From: Candidatus Saccharimonadota bacterium
GTDB lineage: Bacteria; Patescibacteriota; Saccharimonadia; Saccharimonadales; UBA4665
Length of the DNA: 64,000 bases
Direction: 5' to 3'
Assembly: GCA_028286245.1 (NCBI GenBank)
Contig: JAQBRY010000002.1
Location: forward strand, 78,779 to 142,778
Below the pieces are notes generated by a model. It saw only the letters and a list, made by a program, of their open reading frames with translations. It did no database searches and had not been told where the DNA came from. Positions 39,862 to 48,069 of the stretch are shown one piece after another. Every line of letters begins with the position of its first letter. Position 1 is the stretch's first letter. The translations under genes were made by a program, and so were the position numbers.

Positions 39862-40792
39862 CATGCTTCTGTCTGGTGATACCTAACAATTCAGTAATAC
39901 TTAGATGCGATGCGACGTACTCGCCGAGTTCGATCGGAAACACATCGACATCATAGCCATATTTGACTAGTAACTTTTTGGTCTCATCGACGTTACGTTC
40001 GGGAACCTCGATATGGCTTATCTCGGTCATTTTGACAATATTTGTTAGACGAACTTCGGCCTTGGACATGGTAAGCGGCAACGCGGCCACGCTAGTATAG
40101 TTGGCAATGCCAAACAACACAGGATAGTTTCCAGGGATGTCACTGCCCGATCCAAAAACATCCCACACCGAAATGGCAGCTTTATTCACCTTTCTCCCCC
40201 ACTGCCGCTCGCCAGTTTGACTTGAACTGGCGTTATCCCATTTGGACCAGTTGCGCCATATGGTAAGGCCATACCTGGTAAAGACTTCACCAAAAAAGAT
40301 GCTGTAGTAATAAGCGACCCACCAAAGCGACGATCCGTAACGATATTTTTCTTTATCGCCGCGGCCATGCGTGTCCGCATAGCTCCTGGCGATTATTCTT
40401 AAGGGGGTAGTCGATATAGATATCATCTCTTCTCCACCCAGTAGAACGGTGTATACGTCTTTTACAGGGTTCAGTGAGCCACTGCTAAGGATAGCGGCAA
40501 ATATATCGACAACGCGGCCATCACGATACTGCAGCCTCCCGGTGCCGTGCCAAAGTTTCGCCGCTGTGGCGGCTACCAGATAAGCCTCAACTTTATCAGC
40601 CGGATAGTGTTTAAGCTCTAATGTATGCAGTTTGTTTTCGAGCCTAAGGCTTAAGAGTTTTGTAATAGGCTTGGCCCTTAGGCGGACGCTGGTTACCAAA
40701 AACATGTGATGCGGCAAACATTTTACCACTGTCGTCCGAAACTGCTGGCGGTAGCGATAGGCCTGCGTGTTTTTTTCTTTGAGCTTACTCAT
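39854..40792 (-). CDS. Orphan protein with possible ADP-ribosyltransferase-like motifs
   Basis: 312 residues, basic. The stretch AAKLWHGTGRLQYRDGRVVD, then MISISTTPLRIIARSYADTHG, resembles the H-G-T strand and the S-T-T...A..Y strand of the ADP-ribosyltransferase fold (H-Y-E class). A candidate third residue lies in FFGEVFTRYG. This is pattern recognition only, and no family is firmly assigned. The rest is rich in Trp and Tyr (SLWWVAYYYSIFFG). TATGAT ends 8 nt before the ATG. Confidence 0.4.
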   Translation of the reverse strand: MSKLKEKNTQAYRYRQQFRTTVVKCLPHHMFLVTSVRLRAKPITKLLSLRLENKLHTLELKHYPADKVEAYLVAATAAKLWHGTGRLQYRDGRVVDIFAAILSSGSLNPVKDVYTVLLGGEEMISISTTPLRIIARSYADTHGRGDKEKYRYGSSLWWVAYYYSIFFGEVFTRYGLTIWRNWSKWDNASSSQTGERQWGRKVNKAAISVWDVFGSGSDIPGNYPVLFGIANYTSVAALPLTMSKAEVRLTNIVKMTEISHIEVPERNVDETKKLLVKYGYDVDVFPIELGEYVASHLSITELLGITRQKHAK

Positions 40793-40820
40793 TACCTGTC
40801 ATCATACACTAACACGACGG

Positions 40821-40849
40821 TTGATGTGCGTGCGTAAATATGTTATAAA
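40821..40849 (+). promoter_or_regulatory. Leaderless promoter of the 40856 gene
   Basis: TTGATG (40821-40826), 17 nt, TATAAA (40844-40849), 6 nt to the ATG, no SD. Confidence 0.7.
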
Positions 40850-40855
40850 CCATAC

Positions 40856-41269
40856 ATGTCATACAATTTCTCCATTTATTGCCCCGTCGAAGAATATACG
40901 AGTGGCGAAGCAGAACGTGTTCGTGAAAGTGAACTTTCTGTCGGTGGTTTATACATGGTCATGTTCGCACTGCATCAGCCTCGCCTACCAGTTGCAGTAC
41001 GTTACCCTGCAGTAATCACCGACCTTGCAGTTGGATGCAGCAACGATGTCGGCTTTATCACTCTCGACAATGCTGACCTACGGCCGCATAGTCACACGCT
41101 TTATGCCGACATTAACGATGGCCAGCTGCATTTCAAGGGCACAGGCATAGTCGTCCAAAGTGACATGGTAGTGGCTGGTTATTTTAAGGGGTACGCAGAA
41201 CCAGATGCCACCGATAGGGAACTTCGGGCATTGCTAGATTTGGAAGCCGCTACCCTCTCGATGTCTTAG
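40856..41269 (+). CDS. Uncharacterised small orphan protein
   Basis: 137 residues, soluble, probably beta-rich (VITDLAVGCSNDVGFITLDN, YADINDGQLHFKGTGIVV). No recognised family. The well-formed leaderless promoter supports expression. Confidence 0.6.
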   Translation: MSYNFSIYCPVEEYTSGEAERVRESELSVGGLYMVMFALHQPRLPVAVRYPAVITDLAVGCSNDVGFITLDNADLRPHSHTLYADINDGQLHFKGTGIVVQSDMVVAGYFKGYAEPDATDRELRALLDLEAATLSMS

Positions 41270-41357
41270 CAAATATATAATGCACATCAGCTAATGGGTC
41301 ACGTTAACCAGGGCGACTATGTGATTAGACGTAGGTATGTAGTACAGTTTAGACACT

Positions 41358-41855
41358 ATGGACGACGAACTATTAGACCTGGTTAACGAGCGCGACGAAG
41401 TTATTGGCACCATTGGCAGGAATGACCCGCGCCTGGGCCGCGATGATATTGGCTATGTTCGTGGTGTGCAGATGTTTATTCAAAACGATGCGGGTAGACT
41501 ATGGGTTCCTACTAGAAATACACGCAAAAAAATTGCTCCGGGCGGGCTTGATTACAGCATGGGTGGCCATGTCGGGGCTGGAGAGACATACATTACCGCT
41601 GCGCTTCGTGAAATACAAGAAGAGCTTAACCTGACACTTGCCGATGGCGATCTTAAGTTTATTGTCAAAATTCCTCCGGGTGTGATCCCGTACTTTTGCT
41701 GTCTCTACATTTATAAAAGTAACAACGAACCCCAATATAATAAAGAAGATTTTACCAGCGCCACCTGGCTCACGGCCCAAGAGATTATTGACAAACTAGA
41801 TGCTGGTATTCCGGCCAAATCGAACCTCCGAGAAACCGTTAAGTACCTTCTGTAA
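41358..41855 (+). CDS. NUDIX hydrolase, IPP-isomerase-like branch
   Basis: 165 residues. The Nudix box reads GGHVGAGETYITAALREIQE followed by EL, with the conserved REI-QEE core. The N-terminus LLDLVNERDEVIG and MGGHVGAGE are typical of the YfcD/isopentenyl-diphosphate-isomerase-like group. The substrate cannot be read from sequence. TACAGT lies 9 nt before the ATG. Faces the dikinase operon. Confidence 0.88.
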   Translation: MDDELLDLVNERDEVIGTIGRNDPRLGRDDIGYVRGVQMFIQNDAGRLWVPTRNTRKKIAPGGLDYSMGGHVGAGETYITAALREIQEELNLTLADGDLKFIVKIPPGVIPYFCCLYIYKSNNEPQYNKEDFTSATWLTAQEIIDKLDAGIPAKSNLRETVKYLL

Positions 41856-41873
41856 ATATTTGTGTCGTACGGT

Positions 41874-42968
41874 CTATACGGTAACAGTGCCATCATCGGC
41901 GTTTACCTGTACGATTTGGCCAGTCGTAAGCTTTTGAGTGGCGTCACCGGTGCCCACGATGCAAGGTTTGTGGAGTTCCCTGGCAACAATGGCAGCATGT
42001 GAAAGAATACCGCCCTGGTCCGTTACAATTGCCGCTGCTTTTTGCATGAGCGGGACATAGTTTGGCGTTGTTACTTTACACACCAGGATGCCGCCTTCCG
42101 GAAAATTAACATCAAGTTGATCTGGCGACACAATGCAAACTGCACCGGTTGCTGTGCCTGAACTGCCAGTTTGGCCGCTGACTAATGCTGAACTGCTGGC
42201 TGGTGCGGTACGGACAATAGTGTCGGCATACATGTTACCTAGTGACTGGCTGTAATCGATATACCAAGTGCCCATTGAGGAGTCTGTGGTTTCAAAATAT
42301 CCCTGCAGGTAATTGTTCACGAATGTTGCGCCGAGCTTTTCCGCCAATTTGGCTTGCACTTGCGTATCGGGTACATAGATAAGGGCAGCTAGCTTTTTAA
42401 GGTGTTCTAGCGCCGCGTCGTCCTGTGATGTCATTGTCCAGTCCTTAAAATCATATCTAAAAATGATTGGCGCTGCGCCGTCGTGAAATCCCTGAGTGAG
42501 CTGATGATGACCGCCAAAAATTATCTCACCCTGAATACCGTGCGTATTAACGATAAAAATGGTTGCCCAGGAAGAATCCGGAGCGTGTGGGACAAAATCG
42601 GCGCGATATTTAGCCGGATCAAGCTGCTGTTCATTAAACCAGGCGTAAGCGTCCTTAATTGATTTGCCGCGCATCCGGAGCTTTGGTAGACCATCTTGCT
42701 TTGGCATCAGCCTAAGCGCACAGAGTTCCTGGCCACGCTCGTTCAAAAAGCTAACAAAATCTGGATTATCATCCCTAAGATCAGCTGCCTCAAACTGAGT
42801 GGGCTGGTCAAATGGCAGGCCAATTATTTCGCTCAGAACTTTTAGCCGCTCGCGCTTGTCATTATCTTCTTTGCGGATCAGTGCCGCATCCGTATGTTTA
42901 ATATCTTCCAGCCACTCGGTGAGTGACTTTTGCGTTTTTAGTAGTTCTGCAAGTTTATCGTCTGCCAT
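41874..42968 (-). CDS. Dikinase C-terminal protein with PEP-utilising swivelling (phosphohistidine) domain
   Basis: 364 residues. The last ~85 residues form the PEP-utilising mobile domain: GILVCKVTTPNYVPLMQKAA and GGILSHAAIVAREL with the phosphohistidine His324, then HKPCIVGTG. The N-terminal ~250 residues are not recognised and are not a PEP barrel. Third gene of an operon, 31 bp after the ATP-grasp protein, whose domain normally precedes this one in a single chain. The pair likely forms a split dikinase. Confidence 0.82.
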   Translation of the reverse strand: MADDKLAELLKTQKSLTEWLEDIKHTDAALIRKEDNDKRERLKVLSEIIGLPFDQPTQFEAADLRDDNPDFVSFLNERGQELCALRLMPKQDGLPKLRMRGKSIKDAYAWFNEQQLDPAKYRADFVPHAPDSSWATIFIVNTHGIQGEIIFGGHHQLTQGFHDGAAPIIFRYDFKDWTMTSQDDAALEHLKKLAALIYVPDTQVQAKLAEKLGATFVNNYLQGYFETTDSSMGTWYIDYSQSLGNMYADTIVRTAPASSSALVSGQTGSSGTATGAVCIVSPDQLDVNFPEGGILVCKVTTPNYVPLMQKAAAIVTDQGGILSHAAIVARELHKPCIVGTGDATQKLTTGQIVQVNADDGTVTV

Positions 42969-42999
42969 GCGGTGTACCCTTCATTTCATTCATTGTATA

Positions 43000-43815
43000 T
43001 CACTCGGCAGCAAGTGCCGTAATCGGACGGCTTTGTAGTATATAAAATTTATTTTCATAAAGTGCCCATTCAACATCAACCGGGTAGCCAAAAAATATTT
43101 CTAACTGCACTACAACTGCGGCCAGCGACGTAATTTGGTCGTTGGTCAACTTCTGCGCTTGGCCGGAATCACCTGCATCTTGCCAACTTGTCACGCCGTC
43201 GTCGAGTACCATTTTTTTGGTTTGCCGGGCAACAATGGTCTGTATTATTTGATAACTAGTTTTAGTAACAATATACGTATCTGGTGTAACTTCACCGGAT
43301 ACAATCGCCTCGCCAAGCCCCAGACCAGCCTCGATAACTATTTGATTGGTATCACGTGTTACCGGGTGAACCGAAAAGGCTACGCCGCTGACATCGCTCT
43401 GAATCATCCTTTGAATAATGACCGCTACCAGGCCAGTTGTTAACGATTGCTGCTCCGCATACGACTGGGCCCGCGCAGAACCCGCCGATGACTGACAACG
43501 CGCCATATTCTGTAGTAATGTTTTTCGATTGGTGTTAAGGAAGGTGTCTAACTGGCCTGCCCAGGCCGCGTCAACGCCGTCTTCATTAAGGGCACTCGAG
43601 CGCACCGCCACGTAGGTGGCTGCCAATTGATCAAACCGGTCGAGCAACTGCTCCTTCAGCGCTGGCACGGTGGCGTCCAGATCGGTGGCGAGCAGTACAA
43701 AACCTTCCGGAACATTAAAGCCGGCCTGCATCATTTTAGCGAGCGCGGCGGCCTTGCCTCCTGCTACGAGGGCGTCACCGGCATCGGCTAGGTCAACAAT
43801 TAAACTATCCGGCAT
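43000..43815 (-). CDS. PEP synthase/PPDK-type ATP-grasp domain protein (split dikinase subunit)
   Basis: 271 residues covering only the ATP-binding domain of PEP synthase. GGKAAALAKMMQAGFNVPEG, YVAVRSSALNEDG, VSGVAFSVHPVTRD, EAGLGLGEAIVSGEVTPDTY and YILQSRPI are all intact. The chain ends where the swivelling domain would begin; that domain is encoded next door at 41874. It would pyrophosphorylate the partner histidine using ATP. The start is 4 bp after the stop of the deoxyribosyltransferase-like gene. Confidence 0.88.
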   Translation of the reverse strand: MPDSLIVDLADAGDALVAGGKAAALAKMMQAGFNVPEGFVLLATDLDATVPALKEQLLDRFDQLAATYVAVRSSALNEDGVDAAWAGQLDTFLNTNRKTLLQNMARCQSSAGSARAQSYAEQQSLTTGLVAVIIQRMIQSDVSGVAFSVHPVTRDTNQIVIEAGLGLGEAIVSGEVTPDTYIVTKTSYQIIQTIVARQTKKMVLDDGVTSWQDAGDSGQAQKLTNDQITSLAAVVVQLEIFFGYPVDVEWALYENKFYILQSRPITALAAE

Positions 43816-43819
43816 TTTT

Positions 43820-44335
43820 CTAGGCTGCCTTTTGGGTTGCTATATAGTAATCAATTGACTTCGGAATGATATCGAGAGATTTAGGAGTGATGGTGGCAAT
43901 GTCTTTAAGAGCTTCCGCGACTGCCTCAATCGATTCACAAACGACATCACAGGTAGTGAACACAAAGGGATCCTTATAATTTTTGACAATGGTACCAAAG
44001 TATTCTTTATCGGATCCATTAAATTTGCCGCCGTGCTTGGCGAGTCCTATAACCGGTACTTTGAAATACTTTGCAATTAATATCTCCTGAGAACCACCGA
44101 CGCTAATATCGTCGGATAAGTACACAATCATTACATCGCTCTTCGAAATAAGGAAGCTGTCGCGGCCAAATACCAGCTCAGCATCATTTTGATCTACCGT
44201 AGCGTCAACGGGACTTTGCATGTCCAGCGTGAGCCCGCTGAGCTTCTCCAGTCGCGTACAAAAATCATCACGCCAGTAATGCGTCCCGAATGCCGACTCT
44301 TTTGATATCTTGCCAGCAACATATACCTTGATCAT
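43820..44335 (-). CDS. Nucleoside 2-deoxyribosyltransferase-like protein
   Basis: 171 residues. KVYVAGKISKES at the N-terminus, ISKSDVMIVYLSDD, and SVGGSQEILIAKYFKVPVIGL with the candidate nucleophile Glu84 match the nucleoside 2-deoxyribosyltransferase/DUF4406 fold. Such enzymes cleave or transfer N-glycosidic bonds of (deoxy)nucleosides or nucleotides. First gene of the dikinase operon; the linkage suggests a shared nucleotide- or sugar-phosphate step. Confidence 0.78.
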   Translation of the reverse strand: MIKVYVAGKISKESAFGTHYWRDDFCTRLEKLSGLTLDMQSPVDATVDQNDAELVFGRDSFLISKSDVMIVYLSDDISVGGSQEILIAKYFKVPVIGLAKHGGKFNGSDKEYFGTIVKNYKDPFVFTTCDVVCESIEAVAEALKDIATITPKSLDIIPKSIDYYIATQKAA

Positions 44336-44368
44336 GGGCTTATTTTAGCACTGCAGCACTAATAGGCG

Positions 44369-44728
44369 CTAACTAGCATGATGCAGGACAATGACCGCTA
44401 CCGTTGACATGATAATGGATAGATCACGCAGCGCAATGTAACGGTCGTGCCTGAGTGCAAAGAAAAAGATGCTGGCCCACCAGAGCAGGACAATCCAGGC
44501 AAGTACTAGCGGCCACACGCCTATCATATACAACAGGCCAATAATAAAATTGCCGAGTGCGTGCTCGCGCATAAATGTTACAGCCTTCATAGGCAAAATT
44601 GTTTCCAGCCAACCCGGAATATACACGAGCCAACCTTTTGGGTTAACGAATTGACTAATTCCAAAGCATACCATCGTAAAACCGGTACCAAGCCTAATAA
44701 GTACTATTGCCGTCTGAACGTCTGTCAT
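44369..44728 (-). CDS. Four-helix membrane protein, DoxX-like
   Basis: 119 residues from the ATG at 44728, which has AAAGGAG 5 nt upstream. A longer in-frame start overlaps the SDR gene and is rejected. Four hydrophobic helices begin with IVLIRLGTGFTMVCFGISQF, and the next loop reads VNPKGWLVYIPGWL, resembling the DoxX family. It sits 10 bp after the SDR gene and is co-transcribed with it. Confidence 0.7.
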   Translation of the reverse strand: MTDVQTAIVLIRLGTGFTMVCFGISQFVNPKGWLVYIPGWLETILPMKAVTFMREHALGNFIIGLLYMIGVWPLVLAWIVLLWWASIFFFALRHDRYIALRDLSIIMSTVAVIVLHHAS

Positions 44729-44738
44729 AATTGCTCCT

Positions 44739-45632
44739 TTAGTTATGAAGAACTTTACTTTTAGCCGTTGTGCGCTCGTCATTTGTAGGCGCAAACACAT
44801 TGCCCGTATTGGGCGCATTCGGCTGACGCCGATAATTAAAACGTCTAACATAGCGGGCAAACAAGCGCAGCGCTAAAGCAGGTGCCATGGCATAAAATAT
44901 TGTCATGGCCCGGATAGGCCTGCCAATCACAGTTTCGGATTTAGGGTGGTCAATAAGGCGGATAATTTTGCGGGCTGCAAACTCAGCTGAATAAGTTGGC
45001 GGTACCGCGCGGGCGCTTTGCTGCATACGGTTACCACTATGCTCGTATACTGGCGTTCGAATAGTAGCCGGTAATACACTACAAACATGAATTCCTTTTT
45101 GACCATCCACGTATAACTCCTGCATCAATGAAGCGGTTAACCCGCGGACAGCAAATTTACTAGTCACGTAGCTGCTCACAAACGGTGCCGGTACAGCTCC
45201 AAACCCCGAGCTAATATTTATAAGCGTACCTTCCGAAGTTTCCTTGAAGTGTTTTAACGCAGCTCGGCTTCCGTTGACAACACCAAACAGATTGGTTTCA
45301 ATCACCTGGCGAAACTCCTCCGGCCGTATATCTAAAAAACGGCCATAAAAGATGACGCTGGCATTATTTATCCAAATGTCCACTTTACCAAAACGGCGTA
45401 CACTTGCCTGTAAAAGATGCTCTACGGCTTCTTGGCCACTAACATCTGTTGTAATAGCTAGAATCTGCGCCCCAGCCTTTTGACATTCCTTGGCGACTGA
45501 TTGTAGTTTTTCTGAATTACGGCTGGCTATCACTAAACTATACTTTTGCTTAGCGAGGCTTAGAGCTACAGCCTTACCAATGCCGCTTGAGGCACCCGTG
45601 ATGACTACGACTTTGCTCGAGCGTTGACTCAT
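44739..45632 (-). CDS. Short-chain dehydrogenase/reductase
   Basis: 297 residues. The cofactor loop VVITGASSGIGKAV is NADP-type, followed by NNAS, the catalytic Ser in INISSGFG, and YVTSK with the catalytic Tyr and Lys. The C-terminal ~50 residues are basic and may touch the membrane (IRAMTIFYAMAPALALRLFA). Substrate unknown. First of a two-gene operon with a DoxX-like membrane protein. Confidence 0.9.
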   Translation of the reverse strand: MSQRSSKVVVITGASSGIGKAVALSLAKQKYSLVIASRNSEKLQSVAKECQKAGAQILAITTDVSGQEAVEHLLQASVRRFGKVDIWINNASVIFYGRFLDIRPEEFRQVIETNLFGVVNGSRAALKHFKETSEGTLINISSGFGAVPAPFVSSYVTSKFAVRGLTASLMQELYVDGQKGIHVCSVLPATIRTPVYEHSGNRMQQSARAVPPTYSAEFAARKIIRLIDHPKSETVIGRPIRAMTIFYAMAPALALRLFARYVRRFNYRRQPNAPNTGNVFAPTNDERTTAKSKVLHN

Positions 45633-45737
45633 TCCTTACCTTATCATTTACCATTATGTAATTCAGTCAGTATGCCTAACGAAAGCTCTATCCTCTGTAA
45701 AATGTTTAACTCAAGTCTGCATTACATCATAAAAATG

Positions 45738-45756
45738 GGGCTGCATAATGCAGCCC
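45738..45756 (-). terminator. Terminator after the 45780-45992 gene
   Basis: GGGCTGCA, TAA loop, TGCAGCCC: a perfect 8-bp stem followed on the minus strand by CCATTTTTA. Confidence 0.9.
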
Positions 45757-45779
45757 TGTCAGGTCCGGTTGAGTAGGAA

Positions 45780-45992
45780 TTAAGAATTTCGGCGGCTATT
45801 AGCCCCGCCCTTGGCTTTTGCTTCGGTAGGCTGAGCTTCTGCGCCCTTCTTGCCAGCCTCAGAGTGCTGCTGCGGATTACCTGTGTTGTTGCCAGCACTA
45901 CCGCTGCTTTGATTACTGCTCCCGCTACGGCTCATACTTCCCGCCTTTGCGTGTTGCTCCGAGTTCCCAAAATTACCTTGTCCTTCTGCCAT
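45780..45992 (-). CDS. Small hydrophilic stress protein with KGG-like repeats
   Basis: 70 residues, Gly/Ser/Gln-rich with no hydrophobic core. The repeated units GNFGNSEQHAKAGSMS and GNPQQHSEAGKKGAEA resemble the glucose-starvation/KGG repeat proteins linked to desiccation or general stress. The SD AAGGAGG is 5 nt before the ATG. Monocistronic with its own terminator. Confidence 0.7.
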   Translation of the reverse strand: MAEGQGNFGNSEQHAKAGSMSRSGSSNQSSGSAGNNTGNPQQHSEAGKKGAEAQPTEAKAKGGANSRRNS

Positions 45993-46081
45993 ATCTGCCT
46001 CCTTAATTAGTTGACACTACTAGCATACTAAGCCCGTAAAATGAGTTCCATAAGATTTAGTATTGACCGTAACGAGTATAA

Positions 46082-46810
46082 TTAGACACTCATTTGAGGA
46101 GTAGGACAGACTTCTTTTAAGAGACCCCACATATTGGAGCTGATAGGCCAATTAAGTTCGACTGCTAATTTATGAATGTCCGTAATCAGCATGCCGCCAG
46201 GTGAGCGCATGAGCAATCCTAGCTCCTGTAACTGCATTATCTCTCTCGACACACTCTCCCTGGAAAGATTGAGCGTATTGGCAATGAGTTTGTGCGTAAA
46301 TATTCGACTTAGTACATATGAGCCATCTTCTTGCTGCACTCCAAAGCGCGCAACCAAAAATAGTATACGATTGACTACCCGTTGGTACGCCTCACGGTGC
46401 TCCAAGTTATCTACTCTATCTGCCTGCACTCTGTAAAGAGATAAAACTGAGGCTAAAACTGAGTTAGAAAACGCTAAATCAGATTTAATTTTCTGAATAA
46501 CGTGATCTCTGTGGATATTATAAATCTTAACTTTTGATATAGCCCCGTAGCGTACCCGGCGATCTTGTGAGTCATCAAGCTTTAATATAGGGAAAATTTC
46601 ATTCACATCAAAAATAATGTGAACGTGCTCTTTATCGGTTTCGGAGTAAGCTTTTACGTAGCCGTATTTAATGTAGTGTATAAAATCACAGGCACCGGTC
46701 TCGTTACCGCATATCCAGTCTCCCTTTTCGTAGCTGCGTAGGTCGCCAAGCTCGAAGAATTTTCTAAGGATATATTTATGTGAAACTGCTGATTCTTTAA
46801 CTACACTCAT
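46082..46810 (-). CDS. Crp/Fnr-family transcriptional regulator
   Basis: 242 residues. The N-terminal beta-roll (KGDWICGNETGACDFIHYIK, HVHIIFDVNEIFPIL) is followed by a long dimerisation helix and the winged HTH HKLIANTLNLSRESVSREIM, then LQELGLL. There is no Fnr cysteine cluster, and the cAMP-binding RxS motif is not evident, so the ligand is unknown. Two TGTrA-N6-TTACA palindromes lie between it and the divergent 46965 gene, suggesting autoregulation and control of the neighbour. Confidence 0.9.
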   Translation of the reverse strand: MSVVKESAVSHKYILRKFFELGDLRSYEKGDWICGNETGACDFIHYIKYGYVKAYSETDKEHVHIIFDVNEIFPILKLDDSQDRRVRYGAISKVKIYNIHRDHVIQKIKSDLAFSNSVLASVLSLYRVQADRVDNLEHREAYQRVVNRILFLVARFGVQQEDGSYVLSRIFTHKLIANTLNLSRESVSREIMQLQELGLLMRSPGGMLITDIHKLAVELNWPISSNMWGLLKEVCPTPQMSV

Positions 46811-46864
46811 ACTTCCTGGCTTTCTTTGTTTGCAGTATCAAGCATTACATAGACAAGTTACTGT

Positions 46865-46888
46865 TTAATGTAATCAAAGTTACATTAA
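46865..46888. promoter_or_regulatory. CRP/FNR-like operator 1
   Basis: TTAATGTAA (46865-46873) and TTACATTAA (46880-46888) are perfect 9-bp inverted arms around 6 nt. The core TGTAA-N6-TTACA is close to the CRP/FNR consensus. It lies about 55 bp before the Crp/Fnr start codon. Confidence 0.82.
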
Positions 46889-46908
46889 TTGGTTGATTAT
46901 GCAGTTTA

Positions 46909-46924
46909 TGTGACTTAGGTTACA
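46909..46924. promoter_or_regulatory. CRP/FNR-like operator 2
   Basis: TGTGA-N6-TTACA (46909-46924), centred 40 bp from operator 1. Relative to the predicted start site of the 46965 gene (near 46959) its centre is at about -42, the position of class II activator sites. Confidence 0.72.
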
Positions 46925-46964
46925 CCATTATTCTGAACTCGCCGACTATGCTTGTAGTACGCTA

Positions 46965-47198
46965 ATGTTTAATTATAGAAAATATTTATTTAATTACGTC
47001 CTACTTATCGCCGTCATGTTGGGAGCTATCGCCAGTACGTTTTTTATTAGGCAACTAACCAGTACCGTCTCTCCCCTGCCATCACAAAATGGCCTGACCT
47101 GCCTATCATCAAATTGCAGTGATAAGCAGGATTTTAATAGATCGACGACTTTAGACATTAATGTTAATCATCTACCTGAAGGGCTTGACCAAACGTAA
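46965..47198 (+). CDS. Small single-helix membrane protein, unknown function
   Basis: 77 residues. A hydrophobic helix (YVLLIAVMLGAIASTFFI) is followed by a short extracytoplasmic tail with two cysteines (TCLSSNCSD). No family recognised. A TATGCT -10 (46947-46952) without a good -35, preceded by a CRP-like site at about -42, suggests activation by the divergent Crp/Fnr protein. Confidence 0.6.
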   Translation: MFNYRKYLFNYVLLIAVMLGAIASTFFIRQLTSTVSPLPSQNGLTCLSSNCSDKQDFNRSTTLDINVNHLPEGLDQT

Positions 47199-47337
47199 AA
47201 CGTCACATCATAAACAGCCTCTTCATCTTTAGTATCTACCCCCGTTATACTTATGGCGGTAAATATTCTTACAGACTACACCCACACCTTTCTATAGCCT
47301 TTCAATATAATATACCTATGCTGCTATACTGGGGCTC

Positions 47338-48069
47338 ATGACCCAAAAAAGTGGTACGCAGTTTAACTGTTTTTCTCCTCCTGTTATGATAGCCAGCCTC
47401 GTGATCGAAATGAGCTTGGCCCTCTATACTATTTGGCGATACAAAATGTCCAACCTGAGCCGCTTAGTTGTGTTGAGTCTTGTGGCGTTAGCCACCTTTC
47501 AGTTTTGTGAATACAGGGTTTGTACCGGCTACGGCCTCAGCGCCGAACAATGGTCGCGCCTTGGCTATGTTGCAATAACCACGCTGCCACCCCTCGGTCT
47601 CCATGCGCTCCATATTATTGCCGGCAAATCACAACGTAAAACGGTAGTCATCTCATATGCGACGATGGTAGGTTTTATAGGCTACTTTTTAACCTACAGC
47701 GCGGCCTTTATTGGCTATAAGTGCACCGGTAACTACGTTATTTTTCAAATAGGCGCCGGGCCGGCAATAGCTTACGGTTTGTATTACTATGGGTGGCTGT
47801 TTACCGCCATTGTCTTGGGCATAAAATGGGCCCGCAGCACACTTAAAAAAGCTGGGGAAACTATTCGCCAAAACCAAATGACCGAAGCGCTGGTTATTGG
47901 TTACCTGGTATTCCTGGTGCCAACAGCAATCTCTAACACCGTCAGTCCCGCTACCCGAAGCGGCATACCAAGCATTATGTGCGGCTTTGCTGTGCTTTAT
48001 GCCGTGATCTTAACACTCTACATACTACCAAGAGGTGGCAAGCTCCGGCGAGTGAGCTGCAAAGTCTAG
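47338..48069 (+). CDS. Seven-helix integral membrane protein, unknown function
   Basis: 243 residues, about seven hydrophobic helices, resembling the 7TM sensor region of histidine kinases but with no kinase domain. Conserved-looking features include FQFCEYRVCTGYG and the His pair in LGLHALHIIAG. TATACT preceded by TGC ends 7 nt before the ATG (leaderless). It shares CTAG as a common stop with the convergent 48066 gene. Confidence 0.65.
   Translation: MTQKSGTQFNCFSPPVMIASLVIEMSLALYTIWRYKMSNLSRLVVLSLVALATFQFCEYRVCTGYGLSAEQWSRLGYVAITTLPPLGLHALHIIAGKSQRKTVVISYATMVGFIGYFLTYSAAFIGYKCTGNYVIFQIGAGPAIAYGLYYYGWLFTAIVLGIKWARSTLKKAGETIRQNQMTEALVIGYLVFLVPTAISNTVSPATRSGIPSIMCGFAVLYAVILTLYILPRGGKLRRVSCKV

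Noticed and set aside
44729..44860. N-terminal extension of the DoxX-like protein
   Set aside because: It overlaps the SDR coding sequence, while the ATG at 44728 has an ideal SD 5 nt upstream.
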